Assembly (NCBI GenBank): GCA_030435675.1
Contig: CM059624.1
Coordinates: 12,052,769 to 12,116,768, forward strand
Direction: 5' to 3'
Length of the DNA: 64,000 nucleotides
From: Steinernema hermaphroditum
Taxonomy: Eukaryota; Nematoda; Chromadorea; Rhabditida; Steinernematidae
Position 1 is the stretch's first letter, and the number at the start of each line of letters is the position of its first letter. The notes beneath the pieces were generated by a model. The model was not told the DNA's origin and ran no database searches. It saw only the letters and a program-made list of their open reading frames with translations. This document shows, one piece after another, positions 1 through 10,656 of the stretch. Both the position numbers and the translations under genes were made by a program.

Positions 1-880
1 CGCTTCGACTCGTCCGCCATGCGTAGCAGCTTTACGTAGATGTGCTTGCCGAACTTGGACTTCATCAGACGTAGCAGCTCGGGATTAAGTTCTTCGAAGA
101 CAGCGTCGCGGAGGTCCTTAGAACCCGACTTCAGAATCGCCTGGATGACGCGGGAGGTGGCGTGGTTGAACGCCAGTGCTGGGATCTTGCCTCTGATGGT
201 CTCTACGAGTTTCGTGAGCAATTTCGTCCGCTCCGCCTCGGAGGTCTTCGAGCTTCGGATCTTCTCCCAGAACTGCTTGCTCTCTTGCATCAGCGGCACT
301 TCGGGCTTCTTATTGGCCTTCAGCTGCAGCAAGAACGCCTTTCGCTGTTTCCGGTCCATCTCCATTAACTGCTCCTTGACCTTCCGCGTCACCTGGATCG
401 GCTTCTTTCGCTTCGCCACTATTCTCCTCTTCTCCACGGGAGCGGCGTCCTCTGGCTCTTCTTTCTTGGGCTCGCTGAAAGGGCCAATAGAGACGTGTCC
501 ACAGAGCCCGAATCCTACGTTTTGCCGGCCGCGGCACGCGAGAGGATGCTCTTGCCCGGCGATGTCTTCGAGGGGCGTGCAGCGACGACGTCCGTTTTCG
601 CGAACTCCTTCGTATGCTCCAGCTTTTTGGAAAAGCTCACGCGCTTCGCCTTTCCGACCACTTCGACGGTTTCCGCCTCGGCCAGCGTCGGTCGGCTGAA
701 GAGGCGCTCCTCCGCCTCCGTCAGCTCCACCTTCGGTTCCGGAGCTGTCGCCGCCTTCTTTCGCATCTTCTTGCGCTCCACTTGGTTCAGCTTCAATCCC
801 TTCGCCTTCTTCTCTTCCACAGAGACGAACTTCTTCTTTCCGCCCTTCTTGATGGCGGTCTTCTTCTGCGGCGGTGCCAT
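1..880 (-). CDS. PUM3: PUM3/Puf-A (Penguin-like) pumilio-repeat protein, 5' part
   Basis: Partial gene that runs off the left edge of the window. Exon 1 is 880-519 and exon 2 is 474-1, with a 44-nt intron (475-518, GTAGGA...TTTCAG) that keeps the frame. Translation starts MAPPQKKTAIKKGGKKKF. The first ~150 residues are Lys/Arg-rich, typical of a nucleolar protein. The visible 3' part gives helical repeats with KIPALAFNHATSRVIQAIL and LLRLMKSKFGKHIYVKLL, which match the start of the pumilio-like array of the PUM3/Puf6 family. Family members bind structured RNA or DNA without Pumilio-type specificity and act in large-subunit ribosome biogenesis. About 278 residues are visible and the rest of the array lies outside. 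An in-frame extension to 961 exists, but the ATG at 880 gives the natural basic start. Confidence 0.85.
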
Positions 881-1479
881 TCTGAACAACAATTTAGAAA
901 ATGGTCGAAATATCTCGCGATATCTGGATAGAGCGACGCAAAACGGAATGGAGGTGGCCAACGTTTAGGGGGAATCTCAAGGAATGATACTTTCTTTGGG
1001 TCCTGCAACGAAAAGTTGCGGTTTGAAGTGACACGGTGGAAATGTCTGTCTGTGTCTACGCGACGTGCTTCTCTGTTTAGTGTGTTTCCTTTGCATTTTG
1101 GAGGTTCGTGCAGCGGTCGTGCTCTTCTTTGTGCCGCTGATTGTCGTCCTTCCTCAGATCAAATGAAGCCACTCTGATGACTGTTCCCATTGACTAAAGG
1201 AAAGTTCCGCGGATGGGTAAATTCCGCGCACTTTCAAAATATTCGTTCGGTTATTATAAATAGCTCGTGTTAGCCTTCATTTCTTGCAAAAATTTTCTAA
1301 GATGTATCAGGTTGTCCACTGTGGGGTATCCAAATGAATACAGAACTCCATAGTTTGGAATTTAGGCCGTCAGAAGGACTAGGATATCAGCGAAGTTGTC
1401 AGGACAACCGTTCGTATTCTGAGCCCACTGTACTCGTGACTTAAACATATTAGACGCTGCTTAAATTTGCATGTTTCAG
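881..1479. other. Intergenic, divergent promoter region
   Basis: About 600 nt between the divergently transcribed PUM3 gene and the coiled-coil gene. A TATAAATA string at 1255-1262 lies 220 nt before the plus-strand start codon and could be a core promoter. No further gene or repeat is seen. Confidence 0.4.
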
Positions 1480-2052
1480 ATGGGCGTCGATCAGTTGGAA
1501 TCTACGTTGCAGAACAGCGAACGTGACGTCGTCGAGTTGCAGGCTGCTCTGGATGCATATGTGGTCCAAGAAGAGGTCATATTGCAGATCAGTAATTTTT
1601 TTCAACCAGCGTTTTTTAGGCTGTGCGATTCGAGCTGGAGCGACTTGCGGTCTCATGTGCTGCCCTTTACAAGAAGGTGTCGTCTCTAGAGGACCTTATG
1701 CAGAATGTGGAGTTGTCGCAAGAGCGTATTGCCAAGCTGGAGATGGAGAACGCTGAACTGAAGCTACAGACGGTAAGTCTACTTCAGAATCAACAAAACT
1801 AATCCTTCTTTGCAGATTGCTCCTGAACAGCTCGATGAAATTTCGAGTGCTGTCGATGAAATCAAAGCTACTGCAACACAGTGCGAAGAACTGGCAGCCG
1901 CGGAGAAGCGCTGTCTGAAGGAGCAGCTTATGCTGGCAGAGGAGAGACGTACCTTACTGCAGGCACACCTCGATGAACTCAATAGCAGGGGTTGGATCTT
2001 CGGCTTGGGAAGTTTTGTACTCTTTTTTACGCTGTTGTGGCTTGTGCGCTAG
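1480..2052 (+). CDS. Small coiled-coil protein with C-terminal membrane anchor
   Basis: Exons 1480-1575, 1620-1772 and 1816-2052, with introns of 44 and 43 nt. The first donor (GTCATA after a GAG codon) is the one that gives both the usual intron length and an unbroken heptad pattern. A later GTAATT at 1592 would leave a 28-nt intron and a frameshift. The product is 161 aa, almost all amphipathic helix (for example VELQAALDAYVVQEE and ERIAKLEMENAELKLQ). It ends in a single hydrophobic segment, GWIFGLGSFVLFFTLLWLVR, at the very C-terminus. This is the layout of a tail-anchored protein of the ER or mitochondrial outer membrane. The ATG at 1480 directly follows ATGTTTCAG, a likely trans-splice acceptor. 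I do not recognise the family. Confidence 0.75.
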
Positions 2053-2235
2053 ATGTCAATTCAGTGCATGGTGTTTACTTCCCCACTTGTATCATTTCTG
2101 TCACTATTAATCATATCATATTGTTTGTACAATAAGCAAATAATTTCTGTGTTCAAAATCGTGGGGTGAAATCTACTTGTACAACACGTAGTTTATTTAT
2201 CATGGTCAGGGCATTACGCCAACAATTGGTGTGCG

Positions 2236-2895
2236 TTAATCGGAACTGTTAATAACCAGGCGGGAACGGATCTGGCTGGAATTTTTCTGCTGCACGTCGT
2301 CATGCACCTCGTATCGCATCGTATCGAAGACAGGGCCTGGAACGTGTTCGGGGCGATCGGCGTTGAGCAACGTCTCCTTGATGCGCAGTCCAATGCGTCG
2401 GTTCGCTTCCTCATCGGAGGCGTCGTGCGTCCACACGCTGATCTTGGAGCCCTTGTTCCTGATGTTGCACACGAGGCCACAGATCTGCTCCGAGTCGGCA
2501 CCAAACTGTTCACCCACCATTGCTATCAGCAGCTCCATCCAGATGACGTCCACCGTTTCGGGGTGCCTGTTCCGGTCGATGTTGATGAGCCAACGGCCGC
2601 CGCGCTTGTTCTCCGCCACCTCCCACACGGGGCGGATGTTGTCGCGGAAAACGTTGTAGTCGCACGTGTTGTTGAGGCGCGACGCCGGGCGAATGTTCGC
2701 CATCAGCGCCCAGAAGTCCTCGAGAGTGTCCACGCTGCACACCTCGTGGAGGCGCTCTAACCAGTCGAGGTTCTTCTTGTCGTTCAGGAACCACAGCGTC
2801 CAAGTGCGCCTCAACGGGTGGCGCTCGTTCAGGACGGCACTGTTGACATCGGGGGGTCCTTCGCGTTGGGAGCTCGCTTCGGGCGCGTTCGACAT
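2236..2895 (-). CDS. eIF4E: Eukaryotic translation initiation factor 4E
   Basis: Single-exon gene of 219 aa from the ATG at 2895, or 228 aa from an in-frame ATG at 2922. The shorter start (MSNAPEASSQREG) gives a typical acidic, disordered N-terminus. The core carries the mRNA-cap sandwich tryptophans: LDWLERL, RPVWEVAENKRGGRW and ISVWTHDASDEEA. It also has DFWALM, whose Trp contacts eIF4G and 4E-BP. Length and spacing fit the canonical eIF4E class (nematode IFE-3-like) rather than 4EHP. It lies 247 nt downstream of the tyrosine phosphatase on the same strand, so an operon is possible but not shown. The lack of introns is unusual beside its intron-rich neighbours. Confidence 0.93.
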   Translation of the reverse strand: MSNAPEASSQREGPPDVNSAVLNERHPLRRTWTLWFLNDKKNLDWLERLHEVCSVDTLEDFWALMANIRPASRLNNTCDYNVFRDNIRPVWEVAENKRGGRWLINIDRNRHPETVDVIWMELLIAMVGEQFGADSEQICGLVCNIRNKGSKISVWTHDASDEEANRRIGLRIKETLLNADRPEHVPGPVFDTMRYEVHDDVQQKNSSQIRSRLVINSSD

Positions 2896-3141
2896 TGTTG
2901 AAGTGATGTTTGGACGATGCAAGCGGTTAAATGCTTTGCGAACTGTAAACGTGATGCGCTAGAAGGATGGCATCGCATTGTGGAGGTGAGTCGTGTGAAT
3001 CAGACTACCGTAATCTTCTTGTGGCTTTCAGGTTGTTCTTCAGATGACAGCGGCTCAATATCACAAGCTGTAAACCACAACACCCAAAAGACTTCTTCCA
3101 AACGTTCATTCTTCTTCATTTTTCAGTTCATTCCTCCTTAA

Positions 3142-4517
3142 TCATTGGCCTTTAGATTTCATGACCTTCTCACGTTCAACCCTCTTGCGGGCGACCAACT
3201 CGTCGTACTCAGCGATGAATGCGAGTACGCGCTCACTTTTATCCAGCGTTCCGTCGTTGACGAGGATTTCTAGGACCGCGCGAAAGACGAAAACGTATTG
3301 CTGAAAGCAGCGGATACCGATGGAGCAGTAGTCGTAACCGACCTGGTCGTTTTGGATGGCCTTGAAACGCTGATCGCGTAACTCCTTTGTTACTTCCGGT
3401 ACAGAGAACTTCATGTCGTTGAGCATGAGAATCCGATGAAGACACATCTCAATCGCTACGAAGGTGCCCGTCCTGCCGACGCCAGCGGAGCAGTGCGCGA
3501 CGATAGGTTTTTTGTCGTAGAGTTTGTGAATGAGAACGTAGACCTCACGGTAGCAGGTAACGGAATCGGCGACGCTGTGATCGGGCCAGCCACCGTAAAG
3601 TATGTGGAGCACATCGAAGGTTTCATCCTTGTATCTCACTTGGAGCTTCGTCTTCACAACCTTTTTCATCATTGGAATGTTTGACTGGCGCTCGACGGCG
3701 CGCACCTCCACCGGACCGTAGGCCTTCCATCCGTTGCCTTCGGAGTCGTTCGGGAAATATTCAGTGCACTTTTCTTTCTGTTCTTCGTAGAAGTTGCACA
3801 ACTGGAGGATGATCTAAAGCAGAGGGTTTGCTGCAACCTACATATCCAGATTGAACTTACCTTCGACCTCTCCTGGACGACCATCAACCAGAAATGGCGG
3901 AGCGTGTTGGGAAGCGGTCCTTGTGAGCAGATGTAAACGAGATCGTCATGAACCTTCACGTAGTTTGCATGAATGTAGTCGTCATCTAAAATATACAACC
4001 ATGAGACCAAGCCAATATAAGGATTCCTTACGAGCCTTTCCGGTCTCTACGTTGTTTCTCAGCTTCACTCGCGTCTCATCAATCACGTCTACATCCTCAT
4101 AACGATTTTTGTCCTTGTTCTCCAAGATACGCCAGGCGAGTCGCGCTCCGCTGGGAGTGTATGCTTTCACAGATGTGATCCACTCCTTCCTGATTCCGCG
4201 TGTCCCAAGTTCGAGAATGTTGTCGAGGAAGCGCTCGGCGGCCTGCCGCTTCGGACAGAGCGACATCGTGCTGGAGTTGGACGACTTTGACGAGACCTGC
4301 ACCTTCGACTGGAACGTCGTCCCGATCGGCTTCTGCGCGTCGGCATGCGCGCTTCGTTTACCGCCATTGGCCGTGACTCGCCCCTTCTCGGCCGTTAGTC
4401 GACGATTGCCGTTCGCTCGACCTTTCGAAAGATTCTGACGCTGAATTCACAGTTGAATGGAGGAGGCGAGGTCATGATGTGCACCTTGCGTCGGCTGGCT
4501 GTCCGTCGTTCGGCCAT
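3142..4517 (-). CDS. Non-receptor classical protein tyrosine phosphatase
   Basis: Four exons, 4517-4485, 4440-4032, 3985-3861 and 3813-3142, with introns of 44, 46 and 47 nt. The product is 412 aa. An N-terminal ~70 residues rich in Lys, Arg and Ser precede one PTP domain. Its landmarks are HDDYIHANYV (the substrate-recognition loop region), the WPD loop in GGWPDHS (~265) and the complete signature HCSAGVGRTG (~296-305) with catalytic Cys and Arg. A Q-loop-like QNDQVGYDYC follows. No signal peptide or membrane segment is present, so it is cytosolic. Compact single-domain PTPs with basic tails are expanded in nematodes, many of them sperm-enriched. A role here is inference. All catalytic residues are intact. 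Confidence 0.9.
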
Positions 4518-4947
4518 TTGAAGTGCGTCCCTGCTGATCGTCTGCCGTTCTCGCGAGAGAGCCGACCGCGCCAACCGTCTTCTACTCAACAATGACTCAA
4601 AATGGATTGACAAGACAAGATCGCCTCATATTATCTCCTCGGTCTACTAGACAGAGACTCCACGGTTACGTCATGGCCATTGGAACAGATGCAAGATGCC
4701 ACCCTTTTTCGCTTCAGGACCGCACGATTTTGCATCCGCAGTATCAGCGAGGTGGACAGCGTCCTTCGCGAGGTTCACAGCGCGCACCAGCAAAGAAGCG
4801 AATTTAGCTCCATGTTCTCAACGCTTCGGGGGAGCAAGGAGTAAATTGAGGAGGTGTTGTAACACTATAATTTTCAGCTTCATCGATTCTAGTAATACAT
4901 TTATTTACAAAAGACATAAATTATCCCTTAGAAGTCTTCCATCTCCC
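4518..4947. other. Intergenic
   Basis: About 430 nt between the phosphatase start and the 3' end of the scavenger receptor gene, which is transcribed toward it on the same strand. A minus-strand AATAAA (plus tttatt at 4900-4905) is a good poly(A) signal for the receptor. Nothing else is seen. Confidence 0.4.
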
Positions 4948-7900
4948 TTAATACTGCTCAACTCTTTTAAACGATTCTATGGGAACACGAGGTCCTGTCA
5001 TATATTTCCTTCTTTTGCGCTTCTGAATTCTCCGATACAACACGATGGCCACCGTTAAACACGGGATCGCAGTGAAGCAGATGCCGACACCCAGAACAGC
5101 GTTGGGAATGACTACGGTATACGTGTAGAGGTAGTCAATGGCGTAGTCGGCCGGATCGGCGTTCACCTCCACCCAGAGCACTGGGACCAGTGAAGAGCGC
5201 ATGTGGTTAAGGGAACTGAAAAAGGATCAATTCAGAAGTTCATTTCGAGAGACATACGTTAATTCGTTGTCTTGATAGACTGGGATAGCTACTTGGAGTC
5301 GGAACTTCACGGCTATGGCGTTGCCTGTCAGCTAAAAGTGAGCTGAGATGGAGGGGTCAAGGGGAGAGATCTTACTGGTTGCAAAGTGAACGACCCTGAG
5401 GAGTGTTTTGATCTGTCGGGGTGAAGACCGTAGAGTGACTGGGCAACTTCAGGCGGGGAATCGACGAAATGAGGCGGACTGAGCATAGCCGGAATGGGCA
5501 TGCTTTTGTTCTGTCCAGGGAAACACTTCAGCTCCACCAGTCCGGGCGGCAGAATGATCTTTCCGTTGATCAGCGAGCCCTTGCAGCATCCGCTACAGTA
5601 GTTCTTCGCCTCCCCACAGTTGATCGATTCACAAGAGGAGGTGTCGTTCGGCGGAGCGCCAAATCTCCCGTGGCATGGCCAGTCGGGGAAGTAGTTCTTG
5701 TTGAGCTTGTTGTCGAAGATGTAGCCTTCGTTGATGGGGAGTTGAGTGTTGTAGGCGTCGTCGCTGATCTTGAAAACGTATCCGTCGATTCCACGGACTT
5801 TCGTTTCCTTCTCAAAGTGGAGGGGGAAGGTACGACACGAGAAAGAGCGGAAGATCTGGATTGTGTCGGTCTTCTTCGGGAATGGTTTGTTGAAGGAACC
5901 ATCTGAGAGCTATGTCAAAACGTATAAGCCACCTTGATTGCTACCTGTAAGGCCTCCGATTTGGTTAGCGTAGTCGTCTCCCCACCACTGGAGTTTCGAC
6001 GAGTTGGCCCATTCGATTATGCGGTTTACGTCGTCAGCGTTTGTTTTGCCTGTTCTCACGAGGTACGTTTCATCATTTGTGTTGTTGTACTAAAGGGAAT
6101 AATACATTTAAGGAATGCCTATTAGTGGAACAAAGCTGATTTCGAGGTTGCTCCGGCGCGGCTGCGGCTCAGTATGCCATCAAAAATCCCGTTAACGTAA
6201 AACAACATTTTTACAGTAATGATGCTACCATGATTCCTAAGCTCCTTTCAGAAGCTAGCTAGGATCTCCCTACAAAAAAAATATAGATTGTTAATCCATG
6301 CACTGTTTTGACAGAGATCCTAATCGTACCCAATCCACTTCGAGTCCCAGTCCGATCCCAATGGCCTCGAAGTCACCGCAAGTAAATCGGATCGGATCCT
6401 GAGCCTATTTGACTCGATTGGACTTGGTCCGAGACCAATAGATTGGAGTAGGACGCGAGGCCCCAACACAATTGGGGATCACTGGTTTTGTCAAATCTGT
6501 CCATATTTTCCTTGGGTAAGTGCTTCCATCTGCCCTCTCGACATAGTACCCTGCAGCAGAGAAAAAGAAACAGTTGCGGACGGGTGTACTTATGACGCCG
6601 CCGCCGCAAAAGTCTCCCAAAGATATGCTGAACAAACAAAGGTTCCTAAACGGGGTGTCTTCGAATTGGCTCTGGGTTCTTTTAGCACTAGACTATTTCT
6701 AGTCGCAACCTTTTGAACTCACATGAGGGAAGTACCCGGCATACTGTATGTCTGGCAACGGAAAGCCCATCAACTTCTCGAGAGTGGTGTTGAAGAAGGC
6801 GGGAACGTCGACCAGGAAGAACTTGCTGTGGCTCAGCGCCACCATTGGGTCGTAGTATCCTTCGAAGAGCACTCCCCTCATGGTCACTTTCCTGGAAATG
6901 GTTCTTATTTCCCATGTCATTTTCTGTCTCCTACTTGTAAGGGTACTCTCCCATCAACAGCAACGACATGTCCAACATGATCCTCTTCAAGGGACCCATC
7001 TGGTAATGCTTGCCCTTTTGAGACACTGCCTAAAATTGCCATTTTTACTCTTTTACAACCGTTACGAAAGGGTTGCAGTTCACGTGCTCCCAGATAAGCC
7101 TTTTCTGATAAGAACTGACTATCGGCGCCAGAAAAAGGAAAAGAAAAAAGCTTTTGTGTGGTGTTGGCGGTTCAGTGCGCCCATTTTCCGAGGAGTTCGT
7201 TGGTAGCCAAGGAGCTAAACGAACCATGTAGACGGCGTTGGGTAGCACAAACTCGTCGTCGTAGGAACACTTCCCGCAGGTCCTCTCTGGGTCCCACACA
7301 TATCGTTTCTCGTTTTTGAAGAACACTTCCTTGTTGTCGTCCAGCCATTTGATCCCATCTTTGTGCTCTGTCTCTCTGCAAGTGGCTATAAAGCTCAGAT
7401 CACCGATACGAACAAATTAATGTTCAAAGAGCGCCAAAAAGGAAACAAAGGGGATTGTTCCTGGCCGAAAGTTGAAGGTGAACGATCAAGAAAGGTGAAA
7501 TGCAGTTAGTAGGTGGAGATAGCAATCGATCGATGCGAGAGGTATCTGAGGCGGCCATACCGTTTTCTAAACAACGACGTCCTGCCAAAAGGGTAGAGTA
7601 AAATTAAGTAGGCTGCAACAACTGAAAAAAGTGAAAGATGAAAGGGATTTCGACCTTAATTCCTTGTCTGTCTACGTCTACGGAACGCGACAGTCTGCAA
7701 GTCGTTGAACTGAGCGAGCGGTCGTTCATAGCCATCGTTGTTGGCCCTGTGATGGCCCCGACTCCCGAAAGTCCTGGAACACACACTAGGGAGCCCTAGT
7801 TCCACCATTTTGCCAAGAGGACCGTCACCACCGCTCGGATTTCGCCAATCGAAGAAACAATACAGAACTAGCGGCAAACAATTTTCGGTGTTTTTGTCCT

Positions 7901-8593
7901 ACGGATTTCTTTTCTCTTTTTGCTTTACCCATAGGGCTTCAATAGACTAGGGACTACAGCAAATGTGTCCACTCCGCAATCGAACACAGACGCACCTTTT
8001 TTTTGGGTTATAAACCGTGCGCTTATCGGAGACGGTCTTTTGGACTGAATGTTATAAACTCATCACAAAAAAGTCCATTTCAAAATCAACGTCTGATAAA
8101 AAGCTCTGGACAGACGAGGGTCGTAAAAAACTATTTTAAAAAGTAAAAATGTCTTTGATAATATTATTTCCATGCCGTTTCTAAGGTAACTTATAGCAAG
8201 GAACTTGGATATTCAACCCTTCGGGCTCGGACACTATCAAATTTACAATGTAAAACCGTGGTTATTTTAGGTTATTAGATTCCACAAAATTCAAACCTAC
8301 ATGAAGGAATAGGGTCCATATTCGATAACGCTGGCCTTCTCCCCGAAATATTCAATCTCGTCCGGATTGGTCACATTGAAGAGATAGAAATCGAAGTGAT
8401 TCGAAGTGGGCAGTTTCTGCCAGTAGCTTGTGATGGTGCTATACTGGCCATCGTCGCTCTTGGGCGCCAGCACGAGACGCTGCCGAATGACAGCCGGGAA
8501 GATGCCCAGGGGAAAGGCGATCAGAAGAAGGAGACCGCCGACGAAAAGTCCGAAGGTGACGAGGGCGCCGAGCACCCTTAGACAGCGACGCAT
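4948..8593 (-). CDS. CD36/SCARB-family scavenger receptor
   Basis: Eight exons: 8593-8301, 7375-7225, 7029-6935, 6891-6723, 6089-5945, 5902-5376, 5331-5258 and 5215-4948. The introns are 925, 195, 43, 633, 42, 44 and 42 nt. The product is 573 aa, or 586 aa from an upstream in-frame ATG at 8632. The topology is that of CD36: a short N-tail, a membrane helix at ~8-30, a large glycosylated ectodomain, a second helix near ~518-546 and a basic tail ending KRKRRKYMTGP. Family sequences include IEYGPYSFIETE, LVRTGKTNADD, QWWGDDYANQIGG, a Cys-rich block (SSCESINCGEAKNYCSGCCK) and LVPVLWVEVNAD. Members take up lipids, lipoproteins or apoptotic cells at the surface or in lysosomes, and the substrate is not predictable here. 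No C-terminal di-leucine is visible. Intron 4 contains an unrelated open frame. Confidence 0.92.
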
Positions 8594-8879
8594 CGACGGC
8601 GGCAGCGGCGACGAAACAAACAATTGAAACACTCTCCGAACGGAGAATCGCCTTTATCAGTGGCCGCTGCGCGCGACACGTGCTGATATGGTGGCACGCG
8701 GAAGCCGCATTTTTCTCGGCCCGCAGCGTTATTTACAGCTTTTTTAGGGTTGCTGTGCTGAGGAGGGGCAGCTGAACGGCATGACCGTAAACATGGCATC
8801 GCACAGCATGTGATCTCTGTCAACAAATTGACCGACCAACGATAAAAAAGGTGCTGATCACAAACTCTAAAGCCCGGCA

Positions 8880-9300
8880 AAAAGTTTAGAAAATTTGCAG
8901 TTTAACCTCTATAACCTTAAAATTTGAAGGATTATCGTTGGCGCACCGGTTTATTATTCGAAGAATAATTCAAATTTTTCGGTCTCGCCGCGCTCGTCTT
9001 CGCAGGTAGACAAATGAATATGTTGTGTTCATTTCGTCTCTTTCCAGTCATTGCTACTCATTGCAATATTCGGAAACGAGTCTTCAGACAGCTGTCGTCT
9101 GCGAGACTATAGCACGTACAAGAAAGCGATTCACTATAAACTTCCAGTCGAGACCGATACACGGATTGAAATATTTGAGAGTGGCTATTCACCATTCTTC
9201 TCTCGTTTACTTTTTGTCATCACCACTGTTTGCAAAGCAGATAATCTGAAATGAGTGTTCAGGAAGGAATGGCGAGAGCAGCTTGGTCCTTTGCCGCTCA
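8880..9300 (+). other. Possible small gene or 5' region, uncertain
   Basis: An intron-like block (9006-9047, GTAGAC...TTTCCAG, 42 nt) precedes an open frame to a TGA at 9252-9254. The frame begins hydrophobic (SLLLIAIFGNESSDSC) and then becomes polar. No start codon for exon 1 could be found, so the gene is not established. A 25-nt sequence within it (9112-9136) recurs exactly near 9411. Confidence 0.2.
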
Positions 9301-9732
9301 TTTTAGCCTCATTTTCCTTTCGTTTCGACTAGGAAGATCTGCGCGTCCTCATTTTGTATTTGAACTGCGCTGAGGCGTCCATTTTTCTGCTAAATTGGCC
9401 TCAGTTGGCAGCACGTACAAGAAAGCGATTCACTCCAACGTGTCCAATCGAAGATGAAGAGGTTCTCACGGATGAGACCGAAGGTAGAATCGAAGATGAG
9501 GAATACGCTGACATGAGAAGACTTCAGCCGCTATTTTGCACAGCAACGTTGAACGTTTGGGCGCACTGCTACTGCTGCACAGCTACTGCTCAGATCAAAT
9601 GGTTTTCCGTGTTTCTGCTAGCTCCGTGGACGATCTTCCTTCGTGTCCTTCGTTATACGCCATATACCGTGTCGTGTTATATTAGCGTCCGTGCATTCGT
9701 TTCATACGCTGAAATCGTCAACTTCAGGAATC

Positions 9733-9948
9733 ATGGTGAACGTGAAGAAAGCAGTGCTGGTGAAGTGCGATCCGGCGATGCGCCAGCTTCTAATCCATCT
9801 GGACGAAGATCGCGCTCTTGGTGAGCGCTTCGTCATCAAGGATCTGGACGATACTCACGTGCTCGTAGATCCTGATATAGTTACGGAGCTGACCGAGAAG
9901 TTGGACTTCGTGCTCGAAACGATGTCCCCGGATGTCTCCAACAAGTGA
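9733..9948 (+). CDS. GTF2H5: TFIIH subunit GTF2H5 (TTDA/Tfb5)
   Basis: A 71-aa intronless gene. The start MVNVKKAVLVKCDPAMRQLL and the core FVIKDLDDTHVLVDPDIV match the small TTDA/Tfb5 family along its full length (usual size ~70 aa). GTF2H5 dimerises with the p52 subunit and stabilises the TFIIH complex used in transcription initiation and nucleotide-excision repair. The start codon lies 5 nt after an ACTTCAG acceptor (9721-9727), so the mRNA is probably trans-spliced. An AATAAA at 10035-10040 marks the 3' end. A decayed second copy lies about 430 nt downstream. Confidence 0.93.
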   Translation: MVNVKKAVLVKCDPAMRQLLIHLDEDRALGERFVIKDLDDTHVLVDPDIVTELTEKLDFVLETMSPDVSNK

Positions 9949-10378
9949 ATCAATTCTACTTGTTCGTTGAGGTGATTTTCAGGCTTTGAAACACAACTAA
10001 ACGCAACTATTTCAGGATATTGTCAATTGTACAGAATAAAAAGGTTTAACACATTGAGTCTGTGCCCAATTTGCCGATCTGCAAGGAACATGTCGCTTCT
10101 CGTCGTAATTCAATCAGTTGACGGTCTTTTCGTGCGGCTCTAGGCTGAAGCTCCAATGTTCTCCTCATCGCTAAACGACAGAGGAATTGGTCCTACCTTC
10201 CGCTCACTCGAAAGCTTGAGAAGCGGAGCTAACGAATTGCCCATTGTCCTTTTCCTGTGATTTGTTTTCGTTTCTTGTGCGATTTAGGCGTGCCCATGAT
10301 CCTGAAAAGCCACAAAGGCCTACACTTTACTCCCTGGTGCTGATCAACACGACTGAGCATGAACACACTTCTCTCCCC

Positions 10379-10600
10379 GGTGAACAAGACTACAGCTACG
10401 ACTGATCCGCTACGATGATGAGTCAACTGCTGATCCCTCTGGATGAAGACCGCTCCCCCCCAGTGAGCGCTTCGTCATCAAGGGTCTAGAGGACACTTAC
10501 GTACTGGCGGATATATGCTGATGGATATCATCCGGAAGGTGATCGAGGCGTTGGATTTCGATGGATATCGAAGTCCAATGCATATCTCCACTCGCTAACA
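10379..10600 (+). pseudogene. Decayed copy of GTF2H5
   Basis: The DNA aligns by eye with the intact GTF2H5 gene upstream. It matches from the region coding for the N-terminus (GGTGAACAAGAC..., GACTGATCCGC) through CATCTGGACGAAGA-like, GTGAGCGCTTCGTCATCAAG (an exact 20-mer shared with the real gene) and GGACACTTACGTACTGGC. Small deletions, a frame break at a C-run near 10455-10461 and in-frame stops destroy the frame. It is in the same orientation as its parent and lies close by, which points to tandem duplication rather than retroposition. Confidence 0.75.
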
Positions 10601-10656
10601 CAACCAGATTCACAGTATGTCATCTTTATAATTAATCTCTTATGTACAGAGGTCAT

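Noticed and set aside
1592..1619. GTAATT donor giving a 28-nt intron in the coiled-coil gene
   Set aside because: Too short and breaks the frame; the GTCATA donor at 1576 gives 44 nt and preserves heptads.
6373..6640. Open frame reading GDFCGGGVISTPVRNC inside the CD36-family gene as an extra exon
   Set aside because: The exon before it (…AGYFPH) and the one after (YNNTNDETYLVRTGK…) join directly as in other CD36 proteins. This frame lies within the 633-nt intron.
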